This document shows positions 15,770 through 23,461 of a DNA stretch of 64,000 nucleotides, in pieces. Source of the DNA: SR-FBR-E99 sp963732365. Its GTDB lineage: Bacteria > Bacteroidota > Bacteroidia > Bacteroidales > VadinHA17. Where the stretch lies: assembly GCA_963732365.1 (NCBI GenBank), contig CAVSZC010000005.1:1240001-1304000 (forward strand), read 5' to 3'. Position 1 is the first letter of the stretch; each line of letters begins with the position of its first letter. The position numbers and the translations under genes are program-made. A model generated the notes under the pieces. The model was not told where the DNA came from and did no database searches. It worked only from the letters and a program-made list of their open reading frames with translations.

Positions 15770-16210
15770 TTATAACAGTTCATATATTTCGTTAACATCA
15801 ATATTGTCCATTACCAGGAAGTCGATGATGGCCTCTGCAGGAAGGTTTGTCATTTCACCCTGATATTCTTCGGGGGTCGTCGCGCTCCATTCGTTTTCAA
15901 TCAGATATGTATCTATCTCCTCGGTGAAGAGCTCGGCATAGACCTCGCTCCCTGATCCTCTCAGGAAACTGTTGCCGTTGTCATTGATCAGCCTTACCAT
16001 TACTGCCGACAATACCGCGAAGCCCACTATCGCTGCGGCGAGGGCAAGGAAGGGCCTCAGTCTTACTGTTCGCCCGGATCTCTCCTCATCTCTTTTCTCC
16101 TCTTCCCGGCTGGCCATGACTGCTGCCATCGTCCTTTCGGTCAGTGTCTCAAAGTAACCCTCGGGAACTTTGAACGGATTCTTCTCTTTTATCTCTTCAT
16201 TTATTTTCAT
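15770..16210 (-). CDS. Single-pass membrane protein, probable anti-sigma factor
   Basis: The 146-residue product has a cytoplasmic N-terminal part with the pattern NPFKVPEGYFETLTER, a basic stretch, one membrane helix (FLALAAAIVGFAVLSAVMV, about residues 54-72) and an acidic periplasmic tail. The first part has no zinc-binding HxxxCxxC motif. Its place between an ECF sigma gene (37 bases upstream) and a Spy-like gene makes an anti-sigma role likely, but this is inference from context. Confidence 0.7.
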   Translation of the reverse strand: MKINEEIKEKNPFKVPEGYFETLTERTMAAVMASREEEKRDEERSGRTVRLRPFLALAAAIVGFAVLSAVMVRLINDNGNSFLRGSGSEVYAELFTEEIDTYLIENEWSATTPEEYQGEMTNLPAEAIIDFLVMDNIDVNEIYELL

Positions 16211-16247
16211 GACAACATTTTGATGTTTGCAATCGCCGGAGGTTTAA

Positions 16248-16787
16248 TCAGCCTGTCAAGTATTGTTCAATTTTTTTTACGGCATGGTGGTATGACGCCT
16301 TGAGCGCCCCCACTGAGGTACCCAGTGTCTCACTCATCTCCTCATAGCTTATGTCGCTGAAATATTTCATATTGAATACCAATCGTTGTTTCTCAGGGAG
16401 CTTAAGTATGGCGTTCTGCAATTTAACAGAGGCCTCCTCCCCGTCAAACCATGTGCTACCCTCTGCCGAAGAAGAGAAGTAATCCTCCAGTCCGTCAAGC
16501 GAGATCCCGCTGTGCTTCTCCCTCTTTCTTATGAGTGTCAGAGCCTCGTTTGTTGAAATTGAGTAGAGCCAGGTATAGAGAGAGCTCTCGTTCCTGAAGC
16601 CTCCCAGATTCTTCCATGCGTTTATAAATGTATTCTGCAGGGCATCGTCAGCATCATCATGTATTATCACAATACGCCTTATGTGCCAGTACAGCTTTGA
16701 ACCGTAGAGGTCTACCATCATCCTGAATGCTTTTTCAGCATCGTCAGGGAGCAGTTTTTTTATATCATCTTCGGTGACTTTCGTCAT
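16248..16787 (-). CDS. ECF-type RNA polymerase sigma factor
   Basis: Extracytoplasmic-function sigma factors direct RNA polymerase to stress-type promoters. The 179-residue protein has region 2 (RIVIIHDDADDALQNTFINAW, core DDALQNTFINAW) and region 4 (LPEKQRLVFNMKYF, then ISYEEMSETLGTSVGALKAS with the helix-turn-helix) separated by a short linker. There is no region 3 and no extra C-terminal domain. It is the first gene of an operon with a membrane protein and a Spy-like protein, divergent from ychF. Confidence 0.93.
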   Translation of the reverse strand: MTKVTEDDIKKLLPDDAEKAFRMMVDLYGSKLYWHIRRIVIIHDDADDALQNTFINAWKNLGGFRNESSLYTWLYSISTNEALTLIRKREKHSGISLDGLEDYFSSSAEGSTWFDGEEASVKLQNAILKLPEKQRLVFNMKYFSDISYEEMSETLGTSVGALKASYHHAVKKIEQYLTG

Positions 16788-16911
16788 TACCCTTATCAGA
16801 GCGGTATATTTATAAGATGCACTCCGGCGGTTAAGGTTTAATCATGATGCTAAATTTAGCAAAAAGTGGGGTCCGGACAGGTGTCTCCTTATCCTGAATG
16901 CCGCTTTTTGG

Positions 16912-16919
16912 TACATTTG
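16912..16919 (+). promoter_or_regulatory. Probable -7 element for ychF
   Basis: TACATTTG is an exact TAnnTTTG match 22 bases before the ychF ATG. The 154-base gap to the divergent sigma-factor gene also holds a 12-base perfect palindrome, GCTAAATTTAGC (16852-16863), which could be an operator but is too short to assign. Confidence 0.6.
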
Positions 16920-16941
16920 CAGAAACAGAACCATAAGAGAG

Positions 16942-18030
16942 ATGGCATTGAAATGCGGCATTGTAGGGATAACGAGTGTAGGCAAGACTACTATTTTCAA
17001 CTGTATCTCCAACACACGCGGGGAGACCAATACTTACGGCACAGGTGCCAGGGCCAATCTTGGCATCATTCAGGTGCCTGACGAGCGTCTGTACGAGCTT
17101 GAGAAGCGCCAGCCCACTGACCGCATCGTTCACACCACTGTTGATATCGTTGATATCCCCGGGCTTGTGAAGGGGCAGGGCGAGGGCTCCGGGAACAGGC
17201 TTCTCGGTGAGATACGAAACACTGATGCTCTGATACATGTGCTGCGATGCTTTGATGATGACAACCAACCGCATATAGACGGTTCAGTAGACCCTGTCAG
17301 GGACCTTGAGAACGTCGAGTTTGAGCTGCAGGTGAAGGACCTCGAGTCGGTTGAAAAGAAGATTCAGCGTCTTGAGCGTGCGGCAAAGACGGGTGACAAG
17401 GATGCAAAGCACGGCATAGAGGTACTCAACCACTACAAGGAGCATCTTGAAGGATTTCATAATGCCGTCACGATGCCTGTCAAACCGGAAGAGAAGAGAT
17501 TTGTGGACGATATCTTTCTCCTTACGATGAAGCCTGTGCTTTACGTTTGTAATGTGGATGAGAAATCTGCCGTCAGCGGTAACGGTTATGTCGAGGCAGT
17601 AAGGGAGTTTCTCAGGACCCGTCACAGTGTGCCGCTGGTTATCGCCGGTGCCGTGGAGTCGGAGATAGCTACCCTCTCTGACCCTGCTGACAGGCTGGAG
17701 TTCCTGAAGGCTGCCGGCCTGGAGGAGCCCGGGGTGAATAAGCTTGTCAGGGCTGCATATGAGATGCTTAATCTGCAGACATTTTTTACTGTAGGCCCCA
17801 AGGAGATAAGGGCCTGGACCATCACCGCCGGCATGACTGCGCCACAGGCTGCAGGTGTGATACATTCAGATCTTGAGCGGGGATTTATCCGTGCCGAGGT
17901 GATGAAATATGATGATTTCATAAGGCTGGGATCAGAGCATGCCTGCCGGGAAGCAGGCAAGCTTATGATCGAAGGGAAGAGCTACGTTGTAGCCGACGGA
18001 GATATACTTCACATTAGATTCAACGTATAA
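16942..18030 (+). CDS. ychF: Ribosome-binding ATPase YchF
   Basis: YchF (OLA1 homologue) is an Obg-family P-loop protein that binds ribosomes and prefers ATP. The 362-residue sequence has the P-loop GITSVGKTTIFNCIS, the G3 motif DIPGLVKGQGEGSGN, a coiled-coil insertion and a C-terminal TGS domain ending YVVADGDILHIRFNV. The usual G4 NKxD is replaced by VCNVDEKS, as is normal in this family and the basis of its ATP preference. Length is typical. Confidence 0.97.
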   Translation: MALKCGIVGITSVGKTTIFNCISNTRGETNTYGTGARANLGIIQVPDERLYELEKRQPTDRIVHTTVDIVDIPGLVKGQGEGSGNRLLGEIRNTDALIHVLRCFDDDNQPHIDGSVDPVRDLENVEFELQVKDLESVEKKIQRLERAAKTGDKDAKHGIEVLNHYKEHLEGFHNAVTMPVKPEEKRFVDDIFLLTMKPVLYVCNVDEKSAVSGNGYVEAVREFLRTRHSVPLVIAGAVESEIATLSDPADRLEFLKAAGLEEPGVNKLVRAAYEMLNLQTFFTVGPKEIRAWTITAGMTAPQAAGVIHSDLERGFIRAEVMKYDDFIRLGSEHACREAGKLMIEGKSYVVADGDILHIRFNV

Positions 18031-18038
18031 CCCTGAGG

Positions 18039-19751
18039 TTGAAATATATAATGTCAATAGCTTCAGCGCTGCTGCTGCTGACAGGTTTGTACGGCTTCGG
18101 TCAGGATCCCCGGAGGGGAGATGACATTCGTGAGGCCATGCGCATCTACGGACAGGCAGAAGTGAGTATTGCATATCCGGGGTTCAAGGCCATGACGGAG
18201 TATGCCTCACGCTTCTCCGTCTCGTCATGCAACGGGAAATATGCCCGGCTGACGCTCTCCGCACTTACAGCAGATGACTTTATCAGGACAGCATTACCCT
18301 ATATCCTCATACTGCCTGAGGCAACAAAGAGTGTCTACACAGCCTCCTCTGCTGATGAGGCTATGCTATGGCAGTCATATCCGACATGGAAGCACTATGA
18401 TACCATCATGCACCGTCTGGCCGCACAGTGGCCTGAGGTGTGCATCCTTGACACAATAGGATTAAGCATCGGAGGGCGGGCTGTTATGGCGCTGAAGATC
18501 TCTGACAATGCCGCATCAGATGAGGAGGAGCCGGCAGTGATGCTCAGCGCGTCCATACACGGTGACGAGCTCGCAGGGTTTATACTGCTGATGAGGCTTG
18601 CAGAGTACCTGGCTTCGGAGAGCAGCAAAGGGGGACTGCCCGGGGAGCTTGTGTCAGGACTGGAGATATGGATAAACCCCCTCGCAAACCCTGACGGTAT
18701 GTACAGAGACAATGACACTATCCTGTTTCCGATAAGGGTTAACAGCGCAGGCTATGACCTCAACCGCAACTTCCCCGATCCGGAGAACCAGACATCACCT
18801 GTGGTACAGAAGGAGACTCTCGATATGATGAAATTCATGGAGGAGAAACGTTTTGTCCTGTCGGCCAATCTTCATTCGGGAGAGGAAGTGATAAATTACC
18901 CGTGGGATAAGTGGACCTGGGAGCATGCTGATGACGAATGGTTTAACGACATCAGCAGGCGATATGCAGATACGGTACACCTGCATGCTGAACCGGGCTA
19001 TCTTACCTTTCTTGACAATGGGGTGACAAGAGGCTCAGTATGGTATGCCATCAGAGGCGGGAGACAGGATTACATCACCTGGGAACTCCAGGGACGGGAG
19101 GTTACCATGGAGCTTGACAAGACAAAACAGACTCCTGCCACTGACCTTGAGAGTCTCTGGAGCTGGAACAGCAGGTCTTTGCTGAGATATCTCGGGGAGG
19201 CGCTCTACGGGGTAAAGGGCAAAGTCACGGATAAAGCTACTGGCGAGCCCCTGCCAGCAAAACTATTCATTACCGGATATGACATAGACTCATCACATGT
19301 ATATTCAGACACCCTGTCGGGAGAGTTTTACCGGTTCCTTTCACCGGGGACCTACACTCTCACCTTCTCGAGCCCGGGTTATATATCAAAGTCCACCGAA
19401 ATAACCATCAGTGACTGGACTTCATCCGTCCCGATTGACATTCAGCTGGAAGAGATATCTTCTGTGTATCCGGCCCCTCCTGTATCAGGACTGCTTATCT
19501 ACCCGAATCCTTCATCCGGAGAGTTCGGCATACTTCCTCCCACCGTTCATGCGGGAGAGGCCACAGTAAGTATCGCCGGTCTGTCAGGACAGGTGATCAA
19601 TACCCGCCATGTGGTGACCCTGCCGGGAATACCTGAATTGATCGACTGCAGACACTTTCCACCCGGGATATATATCATATCATATAATAAAGTCAACTCC
19701 GGCACCGTTCTGAGGGGTAAGGTTGTCATACAGCCGTTCATATCCCGATGA
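18039..19751 (+). CDS. M14 zinc carboxypeptidase with T9SS sorting domain
   Basis: A secreted metallocarboxypeptidase of about 570 residues. A TTG at 18039 gives a signal peptide with a basic start (MKYIMSIASALLLLTG); the ATG at 18051 is the alternative. Zinc ligands are H174 and E177 (SIHGDELAG) and H279 (NLHSGEE). R243 (DLNRNFP) and E358 (TMEL) match substrate-binding and catalytic positions. Residues 391-475 form a carboxypeptidase-regulatory-like beta domain (GVKGKVTDKATGEPLPAKL). The last 80 residues are a type A T9SS sorting domain (LLIYPNPSSGEF, FPPGIYIISY). It is therefore probably exported to the cell surface or medium. Confidence 0.9.
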   Translation: MKYIMSIASALLLLTGLYGFGQDPRRGDDIREAMRIYGQAEVSIAYPGFKAMTEYASRFSVSSCNGKYARLTLSALTADDFIRTALPYILILPEATKSVYTASSADEAMLWQSYPTWKHYDTIMHRLAAQWPEVCILDTIGLSIGGRAVMALKISDNAASDEEEPAVMLSASIHGDELAGFILLMRLAEYLASESSKGGLPGELVSGLEIWINPLANPDGMYRDNDTILFPIRVNSAGYDLNRNFPDPENQTSPVVQKETLDMMKFMEEKRFVLSANLHSGEEVINYPWDKWTWEHADDEWFNDISRRYADTVHLHAEPGYLTFLDNGVTRGSVWYAIRGGRQDYITWELQGREVTMELDKTKQTPATDLESLWSWNSRSLLRYLGEALYGVKGKVTDKATGEPLPAKLFITGYDIDSSHVYSDTLSGEFYRFLSPGTYTLTFSSPGYISKSTEITISDWTSSVPIDIQLEEISSVYPAPPVSGLLIYPNPSSGEFGILPPTVHAGEATVSIAGLSGQVINTRHVVTLPGIPELIDCRHFPPGIYIISYNKVNSGTVLRGKVVIQPFISR

Positions 19752-19805
19752 CCATATGTTAATTACTTTGTTGTCAAGGTGCGTCGGACATATATCCAAA
19801 ACTGA

Positions 19806-19813
19806 TATTTTTG
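19806..19813 (+). promoter_or_regulatory. Probable -7 element for the PafA-like gene
   Basis: TATTTTTG matches the consensus, 30 bases before the ATG at 19844. It lies within an in-frame upstream extension, which supports the shorter protein. Confidence 0.5.
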
Positions 19814-19843
19814 GTGCTTGTTTATTACCAGATACTTCCAGAG

Positions 19844-21493
19844 ATGAAAAGAATACTCATATTAATATATTTTGTCATTGTCTCATTTGCCCTGTCTGCA
19901 CAGACGGCATACATACCTCCGGAGAAGCCCAGGCTTGTTATCGGAATAATAGTTGAGCAGCTCAGGTATGACCAGCTTGAGCGCATGAGGGACATGCTTC
20001 CTGACAACGGCATCAGGAGAATGGTCAACGAGGGGACCTATTACCGCAATGCCTCGCATGATTACCTCCTTACCCAGGCTGCCCCGGGATTTGCAACTAT
20101 TTCGGCAGGCACTTCACCTGCGATGCACGGCATAACATCTGACACCTGGTTTCATCCTTTCACTGATCAGATGATATTCTGTGTTCAGGACCCCACTGCC
20201 AGTCCTGTCGGCGGCAGTTTTGAGACAGGGCTCTTCTCTCCGGCTAATCTGCTTTCATCAACCTTCGCCGATGAATTACAGATGTCATCCTGCGGCGCCT
20301 CAAAGGTCTACGGAATAGGGATAAAGGAGATGGGGGCAATACTTACCGCCGGTCATGCCGCCGACGGAGCATTCTGGTATGATGATCGCACCGGGACCTG
20401 GATGAGCAGTACCTACTACACCACAGAACTCCCCTCGTGGCTTAAGGACCTTAATGCACTTATGCTTCCCGGTCAGTATCTGAATCAGGACTGGAGCCCT
20501 CTGATGAATCCTTCTCTGTATCCGGGTTGTCAGATAGATTCGAGTGCCATGGAACGGGGCTTTAACAACCAGACCTGGTTCCCGTATGATATGAAGGCTC
20601 TCTCTACGGTTGGCAATCTGATCAACAGTAAAAGAGATTACTCAGTCCTCCGGGAGACCCCTTTTGCCGATGACTTTACAACCGAGCTGGCACTGCGCCT
20701 GATAGAGAATGAGCAATTGGGGCAGGATGAATACATTGATTATCTTGCTATTACATACTCATCATCTGACTATATCGGGCACCGTTTCGGACCCTCATCA
20801 GTCGAGGCATCGGACGCACTGGTACGTCTCGATAAAAATGTGAGTCTGTTGCTTGACCGGATAGACAAATCTCTGGGGAAGAAAAATGTACTTGTCTATT
20901 TCATTTCGGCCCACGGTGTATCAGAGATACCTGCGGTGCTTGAAAAGAGCCATATCCCCGCGGGATATTTCAGGGTTAACCAGTCGTTGCAGCTCCTGCG
21001 TAGCTATCTCAATGCCGTTTACGGGCAGGGCGACTGGGTCAAGGGCTTCTTTGACAACCAGATCTTTCTTAACCGGGCTCTCATTGAAGATGCAAACATA
21101 GGGCTGGAAGATATCCAGAAAAAGGTGGCAAGGTTCATGGTGCAGTTCTCAGGCATCGCCTCGGCTGTCCCCTCCACAGCTTTTGAGATGAGCGACTTCT
21201 CAGGAGGACTGCTGCTGAAGATGAATAACAGCTTCCGTCCGCAGAGATCGGGTGACGTCATGATCACTCTTAATCCAGGCTGGGTAGAGAAGAATGACAA
21301 TGTCACGGGTCATAATTCACCTTATGAATATGACAGTCATGTTCCCCTGATATGGTACGGGTGGACGGTCAGCAGGGCCTCTGTCACACGCAGTGTCAAT
21401 ATCAGGGATATCGCCGTGACACTGTCTGTACTGTGCAAAGTGCCTTTGCCCAACGCAGCAAACGGAGACCCTCTTCACGAACTCTTCAGGTAA
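19844..21493 (+). CDS. PafA-like alkaline phosphatase superfamily protein, active site altered
   Basis: The 549-residue product has a signal peptide (MKRILILIYFVIVSFALSAQ) and the alkaline-phosphatase fold of PafA/NPP-type enzymes: PRLVIGIIVEQLRYD, YLLTQAAPGFATISAGT, MHGITSD, SSDYIGHRFGP, ISAHGVSEIP and DSHVPLIWYG. Compared with PafA as I recall it, the nucleophile T79 is A79, metal ligand D38 is E38, N100 is D100, R164 is Met and the Asp before the conserved HG is Ala. The second-site ligands (D and H in DYIGH, the late H) remain. It is probably not an active phosphomonoesterase; a binding or altered catalytic role is possible. It converges on the GGGP synthase gene. Confidence 0.85.
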   Translation: MKRILILIYFVIVSFALSAQTAYIPPEKPRLVIGIIVEQLRYDQLERMRDMLPDNGIRRMVNEGTYYRNASHDYLLTQAAPGFATISAGTSPAMHGITSDTWFHPFTDQMIFCVQDPTASPVGGSFETGLFSPANLLSSTFADELQMSSCGASKVYGIGIKEMGAILTAGHAADGAFWYDDRTGTWMSSTYYTTELPSWLKDLNALMLPGQYLNQDWSPLMNPSLYPGCQIDSSAMERGFNNQTWFPYDMKALSTVGNLINSKRDYSVLRETPFADDFTTELALRLIENEQLGQDEYIDYLAITYSSSDYIGHRFGPSSVEASDALVRLDKNVSLLLDRIDKSLGKKNVLVYFISAHGVSEIPAVLEKSHIPAGYFRVNQSLQLLRSYLNAVYGQGDWVKGFFDNQIFLNRALIEDANIGLEDIQKKVARFMVQFSGIASAVPSTAFEMSDFSGGLLLKMNNSFRPQRSGDVMITLNPGWVEKNDNVTGHNSPYEYDSHVPLIWYGWTVSRASVTRSVNIRDIAVTLSVLCKVPLPNAANGDPLHELFR

Positions 21494-21515
21494 AACCCTG
21501 TCGTGACGTGAGAAG

Positions 21516-22256
21516 TCAGATGACTGGTGTTCTCAGATTGTATTTGTCCCTGACAGTGCAGGCATCAGTGATGAGCTGACCATTATTCTCGCAGCCGTTT
21601 CCCACGACTACCATGTCTGCTCCTGCAGCAAAGGCCCCATCGATCTTGTCCGGGGTGTTGAGTCCGCCGCCGGTGATAAGTGGAATGGTAATCTCAGCCC
21701 TTACGGCCTCTATCATTCTTATATCAACAGGGAGTGAGGCTCCGCTGCCGGCCTCAAGATAGATAGCCTTCATGCCCAGCATCTCGCCTGCAAGGGCGGT
21801 GGCAACTGCAATATCATACTTGTCGCGGGGCACAGGTGAGGTCTGACTCATATACTCAACAGAGGTGCGCCCGCCGCAGTCAACAAGTATGTACCCGACC
21901 GGGATGACGCTCTCCCTGACATTCTTCAGGAAAGGCGCAGCAATTACATGATTGCCTATCAGCAGTTCGGGGTTGCGTCCGCTGATGAGTGAAAGAAGGA
22001 ATACGGCATCTGCCTCTGCCGTGAGCTGAATAAGATTACCCGGAAAGAGTATCACAGGAATATCTGTCATCCTCTTTAGTTTTTCAATGAGTATATTGAC
22101 GGGTGCGCTGGTCAGGCTGCCGCCGGCAAGGAGGAAATCGACCTTAGCCCTGGTTGCATGCTCTGCAGTCAGTGCCAGCAATTTGTCATCAACCTTGTCA
22201 GGGTCAATAAGCTGTGCCACCGCTTTTCTCTGCCTGTATGGAATATCAATCCTCAT
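21516..22256 (-). CDS. Geranylgeranylglyceryl (or heptaprenylglyceryl) phosphate synthase family
   Basis: TIM-barrel prenyltransferase of the PcrB/GGGPS family that joins a polyprenyl diphosphate to glycerol-1-phosphate. The ATG at 22256 gives 246 residues and overlaps the sfp gene by 11 bases. Family segments are LLAGGSLTSAPVN, VILFPGN, YLEAGSGASLPVD and ITGGGLNTPDKIDGAFAAGADMVVVG. Bacteroidota carry the archaeal-like group II type. The product's fate in these bacteria is unclear to me. It is the last gene of the ssb-gldE-gldD-sfp operon. Confidence 0.9.
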   Translation of the reverse strand: MRIDIPYRQRKAVAQLIDPDKVDDKLLALTAEHATRAKVDFLLAGGSLTSAPVNILIEKLKRMTDIPVILFPGNLIQLTAEADAVFLLSLISGRNPELLIGNHVIAAPFLKNVRESVIPVGYILVDCGGRTSVEYMSQTSPVPRDKYDIAVATALAGEMLGMKAIYLEAGSGASLPVDIRMIEAVRAEITIPLITGGGLNTPDKIDGAFAAGADMVVVGNGCENNGQLITDACTVRDKYNLRTPVI

Positions 22257-22890
22257 GTTTCTTCTTGGTCCACACAATGGCATAATTGTCATACCTTGAA
22301 TAGTATAGGGTGAACTGGTCATCTATCCGCTCATTCTTCACTCCCCCCCTTATCTCACCTGAGTCGCTCACCTCGAACGGTTCAATGGTAATATCCTTGA
22401 CGATGTTTATCCCCTCCTTGTCGCAAATCTTGTAAATGGTCTCCTTGGCGCACCAGTGGATATAGAGATGGTATGTCCGCTCGGCCCACCTTCGAGTCAC
22501 TTTTTCTTTCTTGTTCAGGAACTTGAAGGCCAGGGCATTGATATTTGTCCGCATGTATTCGAGGTCAATGCCAACCCTTTCATTTCTGCTTATAAGTATT
22601 GCCGTCAGCTTGTGCGAGTGGGTTATGCTGATAAAGTGCGAGCCGTCTTTTATGAATGGCTTATTGTTCTTGTTGTATACTATCCTTGCTTCTTTGCCAA
22701 GGAGCTCAGCCAGCAGTGCTCTCACACTCAGGAACTCTATCTTTCGTGACGTGCTTCTGAAGACCGCATATCTCTTCCGGTCTTCCGCGTCCATCTCAAC
22801 CATTGAGAGCAGGGTGGGCAGGTCTTCCTCGATCTTCCATACTCCCAGAACGGTGTCCCTGTTGAGATAGTGTTTCGTGATACAGCCCAT
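22246..22890 (-). CDS. 4'-phosphopantetheinyl transferase superfamily protein
   Basis: Transfers phosphopantetheine from CoA to carrier proteins. The 214-residue sequence has the Mg2+/CoA motif GIDLEYM and the second motif WCAKETIYKIC in the Sfp/ACPS arrangement. The Sfp-type length covers two ACPS-like halves. The gene follows gldD by one base and overlaps the GGGP synthase start. Its location behind gldE-gldD is common in this phylum. Whether it serves fatty-acid ACP or another carrier cannot be told from the sequence. Confidence 0.9.
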   Translation of the reverse strand: MGCITKHYLNRDTVLGVWKIEEDLPTLLSMVEMDAEDRKRYAVFRSTSRKIEFLSVRALLAELLGKEARIVYNKNNKPFIKDGSHFISITHSHKLTAILISRNERVGIDLEYMRTNINALAFKFLNKKEKVTRRWAERTYHLYIHWCAKETIYKICDKEGINIVKDITIEPFEVSDSGEIRGGVKNERIDDQFTLYYSRYDNYAIVWTKKKHED

Positions 22891-22891
22891 A

Positions 22892-23461
22892 CTATCTCCA
22901 GTTAAGCGTTTCTATCAGGTGTATGATGTCTTCTCTGAGGAAGGTTATTACCGGCATGAGTGAATCTTCGTTGGGCTGGGCCATGAAGTAAAGTGATCCG
23001 CGGAGGTAGTGCCTGACACTGTCAGTCATGAAGAACTGCACCGCAGAGGCTGTATTACCTTTCAGATCATACAGTATTCCGTATACGTGTGCGGAGTCAT
23101 CGCTCCATATTTTTTCATCAATTACTTCAGCCCTGATGGTATGTTTATATGCCAGCTCGCGGCTCGATTCAGTCAGTGAGGCGAGGTTCTCCTGTAGGTT
23201 GAAATATGTCAGGTGTATCTTGGCTTTAAAGGAAGGGAATTCGATATCCATCCAGCATGAGTCAGTGGCGATCGAGGGGTGAAGGTTAATCCTGGCGTAT
23301 TCCGGGTATTCAATGGAATAGAAGCAGGGGCTTGTAAAATGAACATACCTCTTCTCCGGCAGGTCTATCCTGAAGTACCCGGCAGGCCGCGGCACAGGTG
23401 GCTGTCCGCAGCCGGCAAGCAACAGCACAGCCATGCCGGCGATCGATGCAAGGTATCTCAT
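22892..23461 (-). CDS. gldD: Gliding motility lipoprotein GldD
   Basis: GldD is a lipoprotein needed for gliding and for T9SS function in Flavobacterium. The 189-residue product has a lipoprotein signal (MRYLASIAGMAVLLLAGC, lipidated Cys18) followed by GQPPVPRPAGYFRIDLPEK, typical of the family, and the end TFLREDIIHLIETLNWR. Its start overlaps the end of gldE by four bases. With a T9SS-sorted protein and PorG-like genes in this window, T9SS is likely active in the organism; gliding itself cannot be inferred. Confidence 0.94.
   Translation of the reverse strand: MRYLASIAGMAVLLLAGCGQPPVPRPAGYFRIDLPEKRYVHFTSPCFYSIEYPEYARINLHPSIATDSCWMDIEFPSFKAKIHLTYFNLQENLASLTESSRELAYKHTIRAEVIDEKIWSDDSAHVYGILYDLKGNTASAVQFFMTDSVRHYLRGSLYFMAQPNEDSLMPVITFLREDIIHLIETLNWR

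Noticed and set aside
17284..17865. Long open frame antisense to ychF (193 codons)
   Set aside because: It is the shadow of a GC-rich conserved gene; the product has no signal, domain or start context, and ychF is complete on the other strand.
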